Below, piece after piece: positions 8,785 to 17,602 of a stretch of 64,000 bases of DNA. The notes under the pieces were generated by a model. The model worked only from the letters and a program-made list of their open reading frames with translations. It was not told the origin of the DNA and did no database searches. The stretch is from Pseudonocardia sp. T1-2H (GTDB lineage Bacteria > Actinomycetota > Actinomycetes > Mycobacteriales > Pseudonocardiaceae), in the NCBI RefSeq assembly GCF_038039215.1, contig NZ_JBBPCL010000001.1, positions 1,116,001-1,180,000 of the forward strand. The letters run 5' to 3'. Numbering within the stretch: the first letter of the stretch is position 1; each line of letters opens with the position of its first letter. The translations under genes were made by a program, and so were the position numbers.

Positions 8785-10074
8785 TTGCTGACCCACGAGC
8801 AGAACGAGCGGCTGGTCCGGACCAACCGCGGCACCGAGATGGGCACCCTGCTGCGCCGCTACTGGATCCCGGCCCTGCTGGCCGAGGAGATCCCCGAGCC
8901 GGACTGCCCTCCGGTGCGGGTGCAGCTGCTGGGGGAGAGGCTCATCGCCTTCCGCGACAGCGCCGGCCGCATCGGGCTGATCGACGAGTTCTGCAGCCAT
9001 CGCACCGCGTCGCTGTTCTTCGGCCGGAACGAGGAGTGCGGCCTGCGCTGCGCCTACCACGGCTGGAAGTACGACGTCGACGGCAACTGCGTGGACATGC
9101 CGTCGGAGCCGCCGGAGAGCCGGTTCCGGGAGAAGATCAAGCAGACCGCGTACCCGTGCGTCGAGCGCGGCGGCGTGATCTGGACCTACATGGGGCCGCC
9201 GGAGCTCAAGCCGGACCTGCCCGAGCTGGAGTGGGCCACGCTGCCCGGCTCGCAGGTCTTCGTCTCCAAGCGGCTGCAGGAGACCAACTTCATGCAGGCG
9301 ATGGAGGGCGGGATCGACTCCAGCCACGTCTCCTTCGCACACCGGTTCAACATGGACGACGACCCCATGCACGCCGGAACCGAGGGGCTGACCTACCTCA
9401 AGGCCGACACCCGACCCAAGTTCGAGGTGATCGAGTCCGACGGCGGCCTGCTGATCGGGGCCCGGCGCAACGTCGACGACGAGCAGTACTACTGGCGGAT
9501 CACGCAGTGGATCATGCCGTGGTACACGATCATCCCGCCCTTCGGCACCCACAACCCCCTCGGCGCCCACGCCTGGGTCCCCATCGACGACGAGACCTGC
9601 TGGGCCTGGAGCATCAACTACCACCCGACCCGGGACCTGCGCGACGACGAGCTGGAGTCGATGCGGCGCGGCGACGGCATCCACGCCAAGTACGTCCCGG
9701 GCACCTACCGGACCCTGGCCAACGCGGCCAACGACTATCTCATCGACCGGGTGGCCCAGCGGGAGAAGCGCAGCTTCAGCGGGGTCGAGGGGATCGCCGC
9801 CCAGGACTTCTCCCTGCAGGAGAGCATGGGCCCGATCGTCGACCGCACCAAGGAGCGGCTCGGCACGAGCGACGCCGCGATCATCCTCGCCCGCCGGCGG
9901 CTGCTCGCCGCCGCGGAGGAGGCGGCCGGGTCCACCGACCCGCTCCCCGGCGGCGACGCCGAGCACCACCGCGTCCGCTCCGCGTCGGTGCTGCTGCCGA
10001 AGTCCGTCCCCTTCCAGGACGGCGCCGAGCAGGCCCTCGTGGCCCGCACCGGCGAGGACTTCGTCTCCATCTGA
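8785..10074 (+). CDS. Rieske aromatic ring-hydroxylating oxygenase, alpha subunit (phthalate dioxygenase-like)
   Basis: 429 residues. The Rieske [2Fe-2S] ligands are CSHR (about residues 72-75) and CAYHGW (about 91-96). The mononuclear iron site is the canonical D-x2-H-x4-H in EGGIDSSHVSFAH near residue 180. Length and motifs fit the group of phthalate 4,5-dioxygenase-type oxygenases that use a separate FMN/ferredoxin reductase, encoded two genes downstream. It would insert oxygen into an aromatic or related ring in the cytoplasm. The TTG start is chosen because AAGGAG lies 9 bases upstream; the next codon, CTG, is not a better candidate. Confidence 0.93.
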   Translation: MLTHEQNERLVRTNRGTEMGTLLRRYWIPALLAEEIPEPDCPPVRVQLLGERLIAFRDSAGRIGLIDEFCSHRTASLFFGRNEECGLRCAYHGWKYDVDGNCVDMPSEPPESRFREKIKQTAYPCVERGGVIWTYMGPPELKPDLPELEWATLPGSQVFVSKRLQETNFMQAMEGGIDSSHVSFAHRFNMDDDPMHAGTEGLTYLKADTRPKFEVIESDGGLLIGARRNVDDEQYYWRITQWIMPWYTIIPPFGTHNPLGAHAWVPIDDETCWAWSINYHPTRDLRDDELESMRRGDGIHAKYVPGTYRTLANAANDYLIDRVAQREKRSFSGVEGIAAQDFSLQESMGPIVDRTKERLGTSDAAIILARRRLLAAAEEAAGSTDPLPGGDAEHHRVRSASVLLPKSVPFQDGAEQALVARTGEDFVSI

Positions 10075-10107
10075 CCCTCCGGCACGAAGGAAGGAGGTGA
10101 CGACGCC

Positions 10108-10620
10108 ATGGCGCCGATCTCCTGGGACCGGCGGTCCTACGAGGCCACCGTCCTGCTCGTCCCCCTCGACCCCTCCGCCCGGGGCTGGCTCCTCGGCCAG
10201 GACCCTGCGGCACTGGAGGGCATCACGGTCGCCGACGCCGACCTGCTGCCCAGCCACGACCGGCTCCGGCCGGAGCCGGTGCCCGCGCGCGGCGAGGGCA
10301 CCGCGGTGAGCAGCCCGCTCGACCACGCGGTGCACGACGCCGACGTCGTCGTGCTGCTCGCCCACGAGCTCGCCGCGGTCGACGGCCGCTCGGTGGTGGC
10401 CGTCGGCGATGCCGCGCGGGCCACCGGCACCCTGCTCGGTGCCGTCGTGGTCAGCCCGGACGCCCGCTGGGCCGAGCCCGCCGCCCACCGCGCGGCCACC
10501 ACGATCCGCGAGGCCGCGGACAACGTCGTGATCCTCAAGGACAGCCGGTTCGCCCTGCCCTTCCTGCAGGTGCTGCGCGGCGGGGCCCGGGACGCCGAGC
10601 CCGCCGGGAGCATCCGATGA
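10108..10620 (+). CDS. Unknown 170-residue protein between oxygenase and reductase genes
   Basis: I do not recognise a named family. It has an excellent AAGGAGGTGA ribosome site 7 bases before its ATG and overlaps the next gene as ATGA, so it is surely expressed with the oxygenase system. The chain reads as alternating strands and helices: hydrophobic TVLLVPLD, then ADVVVLLAHELAA, SVVAVGDAARATGTLLGAVV, and AADNVVILKDSRFALPFL. The order and style of the last three segments recall the second half of the FtsZ/tubulin GTPase fold, but the glycine-rich nucleotide loop is absent. No transmembrane segment or metal motif is seen. It may be an accessory or assembly factor for the oxygenase (inference). 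Confidence 0.85.
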   Translation: MAPISWDRRSYEATVLLVPLDPSARGWLLGQDPAALEGITVADADLLPSHDRLRPEPVPARGEGTAVSSPLDHAVHDADVVVLLAHELAAVDGRSVVAVGDAARATGTLLGAVVVSPDARWAEPAAHRAATTIREAADNVVILKDSRFALPFLQVLRGGARDAEPAGSIR

Positions 10621-11591
10621 GCGACGCCACGCTGCCGGTCACGGTCACCCAGGTCCGCTGGGAGTCCGCGGGCGTCGTCTCCCTGCGGCTGCGCGGTGAC
10701 GGCCCGCTGGCCGGCTGGACCGCCGGCGCCCACGTCGACCTCGTGCTCCCGTCCGGGCTCGTCCGCCAGTACTCGCTGTGCGGCGAGCCCGACGACCCGG
10801 AGTACACGGTCGCGGTGCTCCGGGAGCCGGACGGCCGCGGCGGCTCGGCCGAGATCCACGACACCGCCCTGGTGGGGCGCCGCCTGGCGATCCGGGGCCC
10901 GCGCAACCGGTTCGCGCTCGAACCGGCGGAGGCCTACGTCTTCGTCGCCGGCGGCATCGGCATCACGCCGGTGCTCGGCATGGTCCGCGCGGCCGTCGCC
11001 GCCGGGGTGCCGTGGGAGCTGCACTACGGGGGCCGGCGGGCGGACACGCTGGCGTTCACCGGGCCGCTGCGCGAGCTGGCCGGGCGGTCCGGCGGACGGC
11101 TCGTGCTGCGCAGCGACGACGTCGACGGGCCGCTCCCGCTGAGTGCGATCGTGGCGGGGGCGCACGCCGGGTCGGCTGTCTACGCCTGCGGCCCCGCCGG
11201 GTTGCTCGCCGCGCTGAGCCGCACCGTGGAGCTGGAACGGCCGGATCTGCCGCTCCGGTTCGAGCGCTTCGGCGCCGATCCGCTCGGGCCGGCGGAAGCC
11301 GCCGCCGACTCCATCGACGGCCGGGCGTCGTTCGAGGTCGAGCTCGCCCAGACCGGCGAGACGGTCACCGTCCTGCCCGGCCAGTCCGTCCTCGACGCCG
11401 TCCGCCCGCTGCGGCCGGACGTCCTGTCCTCCTGCGAGGAGGGCTTCTGCGGAACCTGCGAGACGAAGGTGCTCGACGGCACGCCGCTGCACCGCGACAC
11501 GATCCTGAGCGCGAAGGAACGCGCCAGGAACACGTCGATGATGATCTGTGTCGGCGGCTGCACGTCGGCCCGGCTCGTCCTCGACCTCTAG
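10617..11591 (+). CDS. Ferredoxin/FMN-type oxygenase reductase (phthalate dioxygenase reductase family)
   Basis: 324 residues in three parts. The flavin-binding barrel includes RQYSLCGEP. The NAD-binding domain includes VAGGIGITPVLGM and YACGPAGLL. The C-terminal plant-type [2Fe-2S] domain has ligands in CEEGFCGTC and a final Cys in MICVGGC. This is the PDR/VanB reductase layout that passes electrons from NADH through flavin and the iron-sulfur centre to a Rieske oxygenase, here the one two genes upstream. The start overlaps the stop of the preceding gene by four bases. Confidence 0.95.
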   Translation: MSDATLPVTVTQVRWESAGVVSLRLRGDGPLAGWTAGAHVDLVLPSGLVRQYSLCGEPDDPEYTVAVLREPDGRGGSAEIHDTALVGRRLAIRGPRNRFALEPAEAYVFVAGGIGITPVLGMVRAAVAAGVPWELHYGGRRADTLAFTGPLRELAGRSGGRLVLRSDDVDGPLPLSAIVAGAHAGSAVYACGPAGLLAALSRTVELERPDLPLRFERFGADPLGPAEAAADSIDGRASFEVELAQTGETVTVLPGQSVLDAVRPLRPDVLSSCEEGFCGTCETKVLDGTPLHRDTILSAKERARNTSMMICVGGCTSARLVLDL

Positions 11592-11616
11592 AAGCGGAAC
11601 CCGAACCCGCTCCCGC

Positions 11617-11640
11617 CCGGCCGGTCCGCGGCCCGGCCGG
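11617..11640. terminator. GC-rich hairpin between reductase and MFS genes
   Basis: CCGGCCGG occurs at 11617-11624 and again at 11633-11640, separated by 8 bases; the copies can pair into an 8-bp stem. There is no T tract, so it may only weaken read-through into the transporter. Confidence 0.35.
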
Positions 11641-11694
11641 GCCCGGCGCCGCCCCACGACGTGCGCCGATCCCTTCCACCACGGAGGCTCACCG

Positions 11695-12990
11695 ATGAGC
11701 TCACGTACTTCCGGCAGCAGTGCCGAACCCGCCTTGTCGCCGTACCGCTGGGTCGTCCTCTTCGCCTGCTGGATGTCCTTCACCCTGACCTCGGTCGACC
11801 GTTCGACCTGGGGGCCGGCGTCCGTCTTCGTGGGCGACAGCCTGGCGGTACCCGTCGCCAGCCTGGGCGCCTTCGCCACGGCCTACTACATCGGCTACGT
11901 CATCTCGAACGCCCTCGGCGGGATCGGCACCGACCGGCTCGGGGGCCGGCTGATGCTCTCGATCTCCCTGTTCGGCGCCGGGGCACTGATGACCGTCTTC
12001 GGCTCCACCACCTCGGCGACGGTCGGCATCGCGGTGCAGGCCCTGGTCGGGCTGTTCGCCGGCGCGGACTACTCGGCCGGTATCCGCCTCGTCACCAGCT
12101 GGTTCCCCGCGTCGAAGCTGGGCCTGCCCCTCGGCATCTTCGTGACCGCGACCTCGCTCGGCACGGCCATCGCCAACGCCGTCGTCCCCGCGCTGATCGC
12201 CTGGCACGGCTGGGGGACCTCGTACCACCTCTTCGGCGTCCTCTCGATGGTGCTCGCCGTGGTCCTGTTCTTCCTGCTCCGCCCGGGCCCGATGCTCGAC
12301 ACCGACACCGCGCAGGAGGCCGGGCCGGGGTCCACCGCCGCCGAGCCGGCCGGGCTGTCCTCGATGGTCCGCAACCGCAACCTCGTCCTGACCTGCCTGG
12401 CCGGTTTCGGCGGCTTCTGGGGGCTCTACGGCTTCGTCACCTGGGCCAACGCGCTGATGATCAAGGGTCACGCCATCTCGCCGGGGGCCGCGGGAGCGGT
12501 GGTCGCGATCTTCGCGGTGACCGCGGTGGCGGTCAAACCGGTGGTCGGGTTCGTCACCGACCGGTTCTTCGGCGGGGCGAGGCGGCTCCCGGCGTCCTGC
12601 ATCCTGGCCCTGTTCGCGGTCACGCTGGTCGCGTTCGGCAACCTCGGCACGGCGACCGCCTTCCTCTGGCTCGCGCCGCTGCTCGGTGCCGCCGCCTACG
12701 GCTGGACACCGCTGCTCGTCGCCCTGGTGCCGCGGCTCGTACCGGGTGCGGTCACCGGCTCGGCCTCGGGGTTCGCCAACGCGGTCTGGCAGCTGGGCAG
12801 CGTCATCGTCCCGCTGGCCGTCGGGGCCGCCTACTCCGCCTCGGGATCCTTCGCGGTCGGGTTCCTCACCCTGGCGGCCGGGCCCGCGCTCGGTGCAGTG
12901 ATCATGCTCGCCGTGCGGGAGTCGCGCACCGCCGGGCATCGGAACGCCGACCCGGCCCCGACGACCACGGGAAGCGTCACCCCCGGGTGA
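11695..12990 (+). CDS. MFS transporter, probable uptake of the operon's substrate
   Basis: 431 residues with about twelve hydrophobic segments. Major facilitator signatures are present: NALGGIGTDRLGGRLML between helices 2 and 3 (a G-x3-D-R-x-G-x-R motif), the FAGADYSAGIRLVTSWFP segment in helix 4-5, and the repeated half-motif GFVTDRFFGGARR later. The central loop (about residues 205-225) is hydrophilic. The sequence is closest in style to anion/aromatic acid symporters of the MFS. GGAGG lies 7 bases before the ATG. Its position at the end of the oxygenase operon suggests import of an aromatic acid (inference). Confidence 0.88.
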   Translation: MSSRTSGSSAEPALSPYRWVVLFACWMSFTLTSVDRSTWGPASVFVGDSLAVPVASLGAFATAYYIGYVISNALGGIGTDRLGGRLMLSISLFGAGALMTVFGSTTSATVGIAVQALVGLFAGADYSAGIRLVTSWFPASKLGLPLGIFVTATSLGTAIANAVVPALIAWHGWGTSYHLFGVLSMVLAVVLFFLLRPGPMLDTDTAQEAGPGSTAAEPAGLSSMVRNRNLVLTCLAGFGGFWGLYGFVTWANALMIKGHAISPGAAGAVVAIFAVTAVAVKPVVGFVTDRFFGGARRLPASCILALFAVTLVAFGNLGTATAFLWLAPLLGAAAYGWTPLLVALVPRLVPGAVTGSASGFANAVWQLGSVIVPLAVGAAYSASGSFAVGFLTLAAGPALGAVIMLAVRESRTAGHRNADPAPTTTGSVTPG

Positions 12991-13074
12991 CGGGTACTCC
13001 GGACCTCGCGGCGCGCGGCTCGCGACGCCCGAGGCACGTCGGGCCGGAAGCGGACGCCACCCTAGGGTGGTCGG

Positions 13075-13695
13075 GTGCCGATGACCGCGAAGTACGCCAC
13101 CACCTGCGGGGCCTGCTCGTCCCGCATCCAGCCCGGTGAGGAGATCGCGAAGTCGGGCAGTGTGTGGACCCACGTCGCGTGCGCCGACGCGGCGACGAAG
13201 ACCCCGGGGAACGGCACGCTGACGGCGCGCCCCAAGCGGACGGCGCCGCGGCCCGACATGCCGGCCGCCGAGGGCGCGCTCGAGGTGTGGACCGACGGCG
13301 CCTGCTCGGGCAACCCGGGCCCGGGGGGCTGGGCGTGGGCCACGCAGGACGGGCGGCAGGACAGCGGCGGCGAGGCCCCCACCACCAACCAGCGGATGGA
13401 GATCCGCGCCGCGCTGGAGGCGGTGCGCGCCCTGGACGGACCGCTGGTGGTCGTCAGCGACTCGACCTACGTCGTGAACTGCTTCCGCGACGGCTGGTGG
13501 AAGGGCTGGCTCGCCCGCGGGTGGGTCACCAGCGCGAAGAAGCCGGTGGTCAGCCGCGACCTCTGGGAGCCGTTGATCACGCTCGTGAACGAGCGCGGCG
13601 ACGTCTCCTTCCGCTGGGTGAAGGGGCACTCGGGCGACCCGATGAACGACCTCGTGGACGCCCTGGCGGTGGAGCAGTCGCACGCGGTGAGCTGA
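13075..13695 (+). CDS. Ribonuclease HI with an N-terminal Cys/His zinc-ribbon-like extension
   Basis: 206 residues. The RNase H domain begins near residue 66 with the first catalytic Asp in VWTDGACSGNPGPGGWAW; the Glu is in MEIRAALEAV, the second Asp in VSDSTYVV, and the last His/Asp in KGHSGDPMNDLVD. It cleaves RNA in RNA-DNA hybrids. The first 60 residues are not RNase H: they hold C-x2-C (CGAC) and H-x2-C (HVAC), spaced like a small zinc knuckle, which could help hybrid or DNA binding. A GTG start is listed; the ATG two codons later is equally possible. Neither has a strong ribosome site. Confidence 0.92.
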   Translation: MPMTAKYATTCGACSSRIQPGEEIAKSGSVWTHVACADAATKTPGNGTLTARPKRTAPRPDMPAAEGALEVWTDGACSGNPGPGGWAWATQDGRQDSGGEAPTTNQRMEIRAALEAVRALDGPLVVVSDSTYVVNCFRDGWWKGWLARGWVTSAKKPVVSRDLWEPLITLVNERGDVSFRWVKGHSGDPMNDLVDALAVEQSHAVS

Positions 13696-14316
13696 GTCCC
13701 CTGCGGTAGCGAGCCGGTGAAGCCCTCACGTAGCGGCCCAGCTGCGTGATCGTCACCTCGAAGGTGCCGCCCGGCCCGGTCCGGCCCAGCGCGGTCTGGT
13801 AGCCGGCGCCGTCGATCAGGGAGAGCGCGGCGTCCGGGAGGGGGCTCCCGCCGGACGTGCGCACCCGCACCTGCAGCGCGCCCGGTGCGTCCGGCGCGCG
13901 CTCGGCGTTCGTGCCGTCGCCGGTGCTGGACCCTGCTCGATCCGAGGGCGGGCGTCGGGCGCCGCGCTCCTTGGCCCCTTCTTCGTACTCCACTCGGCCC
14001 AGTGGCTCGCCACCGATCCCGGACATCGGACGACGGACGGGTGCCGGCGCTACTCGGTCAGCCGGATGCAGGGGGGCGATGATCCCGACCTCGTCGGTGC
14101 GGCGCGGCGGTGGTGGCCCGCGACCGATCGCCTGACGAGCTACGCGAGGGGGATCGCCGCGGCGGAGTCGCGGCGGCAGCTGAGCCGAAGGACGGGGACG
14201 AGGTCTACCGAGAACTCGGGGAATCATCACCGACCGGCATGCTGACCGCACTGCCTCGGTGGAGCTCATCCCGCCACGTCAATGCTGCGGGATCAATGCT
14301 GCGGGATCAATACTGT
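13696..14316. other. Gene-poor stretch between rnhA and tRNA-Leu with possible gene remnants
   Basis: No complete gene is convincing here. On the minus strand, around 13720-13880, a short open stretch reads LQVRVRTSGGSPLPDAALSL and then TGPGGTFEVTITQLGRYV, which resembles a carboxypeptidase-regulatory/Cna-B-like beta domain cut off from any larger protein. On the plus strand, about 13952-14240 is open, contains LLGPFFVLHSAQWLATD and ends in a stop, but has no start and no family I can name. Together with the adjacent tRNA gene and a tandem repeat, this looks like decayed DNA rather than a functional locus. Confidence 0.35.
14280..14307. repeat. 14-bp tandem direct repeat next to tRNA-Leu
   Basis: CAATGCTGCGGGAT occurs twice in direct succession, followed by a partial third copy (CAATAC). 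It ends 9 bases beyond the 3' end of the tRNA-Leu gene, a place where integrative elements leave scars. Confidence 0.85.
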
Positions 14317-14400
14317 GTCCGAGGGGGGACTTGAACCCCCACGCCCGTTGAAGGGCACTAGCACCTCAAGCTAGCGCGTCTGCCATTCCGCCACTCGGAC
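14317..14400 (-). tRNA. tRNA-Leu (anticodon GAG)
   Basis: 84 nucleotides folding as a class II tRNA. The acceptor stem is GTCCGAG/CTCGGAC. A D arm and an anticodon arm follow, the latter with stem CTAGC/GCTAG and loop TTGAGGT, giving anticodon GAG. A long variable arm (TGCCCTTCAACGGGCG) and a T arm with GTTCAAGTC complete it. The 3' CCA is not encoded. GAG reads the CUC/CUU leucine codons, CUC being very frequent in this genome. Confidence 0.95.
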
Positions 14401-14492
14401 CGCCGTCGCGGTGCTTCGCTCCGCGACGGGAGAAGGATAACGCACCCCGTTCGGCCCTCCGCCCCCCACCCTCGGATGGTAGGAAGATCCGC

Positions 14493-15821
14493 ATGACCGG
14501 CACCGTCTCTCCCGACATCGCGGCCGAGGACGAGGTCGTCGACCTGGCCTCGGAGCTCATCCGCATCGACACCTCCAACACCGGCGAGCCCGACACCGTC
14601 GTGGGTGAGCAGGAGGCCGCGGAGTACGTCGCGGCGAAGCTCGTCGAGGTCGGCTACGAGGTCGAGCTCGTCGAGTCCGGGGCGCCGCGGCGGATGAACG
14701 TGTTCGCCCGGCTGAAGGGCGCGGATCCCGAGCGCGGCGCGCTGCTGCTGCACGGGCACCTGGACGTCGTCCCGGCGGACGCGAGCGAGTGGTCCGTGCA
14801 CCCGTTCTCGGGCGCCGTGCAGGACGGCTACGTGTGGGGCCGCGGCGCCGTCGACATGAAGGACATGGTCGCGATGACCATCGCGGTCGCGCGGCGGTTC
14901 AAGCGCACGGGCACCGTCCCGCCGCGGGACATCGTGTTCGCGTTCGTCGCGGACGAGGAGGCCGGCGGCAGGTTCGGCGCGGGGTGGCTGGTCGAGCACC
15001 GGCCGGACCTGTTCGAGGGCTGCACCGAGGCCGTCGGCGAGGTCGGCGGGTTCTCCCTGACCCTGGGCGAGGACCAGCGCGTCTACCTGATCGAGTCCGC
15101 CGAGAAGGGCATGGCCTGGATGCGGCTGCAGGCCCGGGGCAAGCCCGGGCACGGCTCGTTCCTGCACGATGACAACGCCGTCACCCGGCTCTCCGAGGCG
15201 GTCGCGCGGCTGGGCAACCACCGCTTCCCGCTGGTCATGACGGACACCGTGCGGGCGTTCGTCGAGCAGATGCGCGAGCTCACCGGCCAGGAGTTCCCGG
15301 AGGACGACATCGAGGGCGCGTTGGCGAAGCTCGGCCCGGTGGCCCGGATGGTCGGCGCGACGGTCCGGGACACGGCCAACCCGACCATGCTCAGCGCCGG
15401 GTACAAGGCGAACGTCATCCCGTCGACGGCCGAGGCGACCGTGGACTGCCGGATCCTGCCGGGCCGCCGGGACGCGTTCCTCCGCGAGGTCGACGAGCTG
15501 CTCGGGCCGGACGTGACCCGCGAGTGGATCACGGACCTGCCCGCGCTGGAGACGCCGTTCGAGGGGCCGCTCGTCGAGGCGATGGCCGCGGCGCTGCAGG
15601 CCGAGGACCCGAACTCGCGGGCCATCCCCTACATGCTCTCCGGCGGGACGGACGCGAAGCACTTCAGCGACCTCGGGATCCGCGGCTTCGGCTTCGCCCC
15701 GCTGCGCCTGCCCCCGGACCTGGACTTCGCGTCCCTGTTCCACGGCATCGACGAGCGGGTCCCGGTCGACGCGCTGAAGTTCGGCACGCGGGTGCTCGAA
15801 CGGTTCCTGCTCTCCAGCTGA
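14493..15821 (+). CDS. M20 family metallopeptidase / amidohydrolase
   Basis: 442 residues. The metal ligands of the M20/ArgE/DapE/ACY1 family are visible: LHGHLDVVP (His and Asp), GRGAVDMKD (bridging Asp), ADEEAGG (catalytic Glu and ligand Glu), and a late GGTDAKHF with the last His. The dimerisation domain sits between (GHGSFLHDDNAV). It hydrolyses an amide bond in a dipeptide, N-acylated amino acid or similar substrate; the exact substrate cannot be read. Transcription probably continues into the SDR/quinone reductase pair downstream. Confidence 0.92.
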   Translation: MTGTVSPDIAAEDEVVDLASELIRIDTSNTGEPDTVVGEQEAAEYVAAKLVEVGYEVELVESGAPRRMNVFARLKGADPERGALLLHGHLDVVPADASEWSVHPFSGAVQDGYVWGRGAVDMKDMVAMTIAVARRFKRTGTVPPRDIVFAFVADEEAGGRFGAGWLVEHRPDLFEGCTEAVGEVGGFSLTLGEDQRVYLIESAEKGMAWMRLQARGKPGHGSFLHDDNAVTRLSEAVARLGNHRFPLVMTDTVRAFVEQMRELTGQEFPEDDIEGALAKLGPVARMVGATVRDTANPTMLSAGYKANVIPSTAEATVDCRILPGRRDAFLREVDELLGPDVTREWITDLPALETPFEGPLVEAMAAALQAEDPNSRAIPYMLSGGTDAKHFSDLGIRGFGFAPLRLPPDLDFASLFHGIDERVPVDALKFGTRVLERFLLSS

Positions 15822-15846
15822 GCACTCCCACGGAAGGACGGTCAGG

Positions 15847-16617
15847 GTGGACCTCACCGACAGGACGGCACTCATCACGGGCGGGGCGTCCGGCATCGGC
15901 GCGGCCGCGGCCCGCAGACTGGCGGCGGCCGGGGCGACGGTCGTGATCGCGGACCGGGACGAGACCGGGGCCAAGGCCGTCGCCGACGAGCTGGGTGGCC
16001 TGGCCGTCGCGACGGACGTCACGGACCCGGAGGCGATGCAGGCCGCGGTCGCCGCGGCCGAGGAACACACCGGGCGCCTGGACGTCGTGCTGCTCAACGC
16101 GGGCGTCACCGGCGGGCAGACGGGCGTCACGGACCTGGACCTGGAGGGCTACCGGCGGATCGTCGGGGTCAACTTCGACCACGTCGTGTTCGGGCTGAAC
16201 GCGGCCGTCCCGGCGCTGCGCCGAGCGGGCGGCGGGCGGGTGATCGCGACGGCGTCGCTCGCCGGGATCGTCGCCCTCCCCGGGGACGCGCTCTACACGG
16301 CGACCAAGCACGCCGTCGTCGGGTACGTGCGCTCCGCCGGGCCGGCGCTCGCGCCGGAGGGCATCACGGTCAACGCCGTGTGCCCCGGGTTCGCGGACAC
16401 CCCGCTGATCGCGCACCTCAAAGAGCAGTTCGGCGAGTTCCCGCTGCTCACGGCGGAGGACGTGGCGTCGGCGATCGAACTGATCATGGAGCGGGGCGAG
16501 CCCGGGGACTGCTGGTACGTGCAGCCCGGCCGGGAGCCCGCGCCGTACGGGTTCCGGGGCGTGCCGGGGCCGAAGGGCGGCACGCCTCCGCCGCCCGTCG
16601 AGTGGACCGAGCACTAG
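15847..16617 (+). CDS. SDR family NAD(P)-dependent dehydrogenase
   Basis: 256 residues, classical SDR: TGGASGIG cofactor loop near residue 11, VIADRD after the second strand, LNAGV at about residue 86, catalytic Ser in TASLAG, and YTATK with Tyr and Lys near residues 149-153. The C-terminus departs from the norm, ending in a proline-rich tail (GGTPPPPVEWTEH). The GTG start has GGAAGGA upstream. Its stop overlaps the start of the quinone oxidoreductase gene by one base, so the two are translated together. Confidence 0.9.
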   Translation: MDLTDRTALITGGASGIGAAAARRLAAAGATVVIADRDETGAKAVADELGGLAVATDVTDPEAMQAAVAAAEEHTGRLDVVLLNAGVTGGQTGVTDLDLEGYRRIVGVNFDHVVFGLNAAVPALRRAGGGRVIATASLAGIVALPGDALYTATKHAVVGYVRSAGPALAPEGITVNAVCPGFADTPLIAHLKEQFGEFPLLTAEDVASAIELIMERGEPGDCWYVQPGREPAPYGFRGVPGPKGGTPPPPVEWTEH

Positions 16618-17600
16618 TGCGGGGCTGGCAGGTCCACGAGCTCGGCGACCCGGACGACGTCCTCACCTGGCACGACGAGCTCCCGGACCCGGAGCCGGGA
16701 GCGGGCCAGGTGCTCGTCCGGGTGCACGCCGTGGCCTGCAACTTCCCGGACATCCTGGTCTGCAGGGGCGAGTACCAGGAGCGGCCGCCGCTCCCGTTCA
16801 CCCCGGGCATGGAGATCGCCGGCGAGGTCGTCGCGGCGGGTGAAGGCGCCGGGGCGTCCGTGGGGGACCGGGTGCTGGGCACCCCGCGCAGCGGCGCCGG
16901 CGGGTACGCCGAGCTGACGGTCCTGGACGCGGAGTCGACGTTCCCGTGGCCCGAGGGGATGTCCGCCGGGCAGGCCGCCGGCATGTTCGTCACGTACCAG
17001 ACCGGCTACTGCGCGCTCCACCACCGGGCGAACCTGCGGGCGGGGGAAACGCTGCTGGTGCACGCGGCGGCGGGCGGCGTCGGCAGCGCGGCGGTGCAGC
17101 TGGGCAAGGCCGCGGGCGCCCGGGTCATCGGGACGGCAGGCGGCGCCGAGAAGTGCGCGCGGGCGAAGGAGTTGGGCTGCGACGACGTCGTGGACTACCG
17201 CGGCGAGGACATGGTCGCGGCGGTCAAGGAGCTCACCGGTGGCCGGGGGGCGGACGTGATCTACGACCCGGTCGGTGGGGACACGTTCGACGCGTCCCGC
17301 AAGGTCGTCGCCTTCGAGGGCCGGATCCTGGTGATCGGCTTCGCCTCCGGGCGCATCGCGGACGCCCCGACCAACCACGCGCTGATCAAGAACTACTCCG
17401 TGGTCGGCGTGCACTGGGCGTTCTACCGCACGATGAACCCCGGGCTGCTGCCGCGGTGGCAGGACGCGCTGAACGACCTGTGGGCGGCGGGCGCCATCGA
17501 TCCGCTCGTGGGCGAGGAGCTGCCCCTGACCGAGGCGAAGGAGGCGCTGCGGCGTCTCGGCTCACGCGGCACGGTCGGCAAGGTCGTGCTCGTTCCCTGA
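16617..17600 (+). CDS. NADPH:quinone oxidoreductase-type MDR protein
   Basis: 327 residues, a zinc-free medium-chain reductase. The GroES-like half ends with the substrate pocket. The Rossmann half shows ETLLVHAAAGGVGSAAVQLGK (the AAxGxVGxxAxQ NADPH loop) and VIYDPVGGDTFDAS. The pattern matches quinone oxidoreductases and alkenal reductases acting on conjugated carbonyls or quinones. It starts with GTG one base into the previous stop (TAGTG). Coupling to the SDR suggests consecutive redox steps (inference). Confidence 0.9.
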   Translation: MRGWQVHELGDPDDVLTWHDELPDPEPGAGQVLVRVHAVACNFPDILVCRGEYQERPPLPFTPGMEIAGEVVAAGEGAGASVGDRVLGTPRSGAGGYAELTVLDAESTFPWPEGMSAGQAAGMFVTYQTGYCALHHRANLRAGETLLVHAAAGGVGSAAVQLGKAAGARVIGTAGGAEKCARAKELGCDDVVDYRGEDMVAAVKELTGGRGADVIYDPVGGDTFDASRKVVAFEGRILVIGFASGRIADAPTNHALIKNYSVVGVHWAFYRTMNPGLLPRWQDALNDLWAAGAIDPLVGEELPLTEAKEALRRLGSRGTVGKVVLVP

Positions 17601-17602
17601 GG

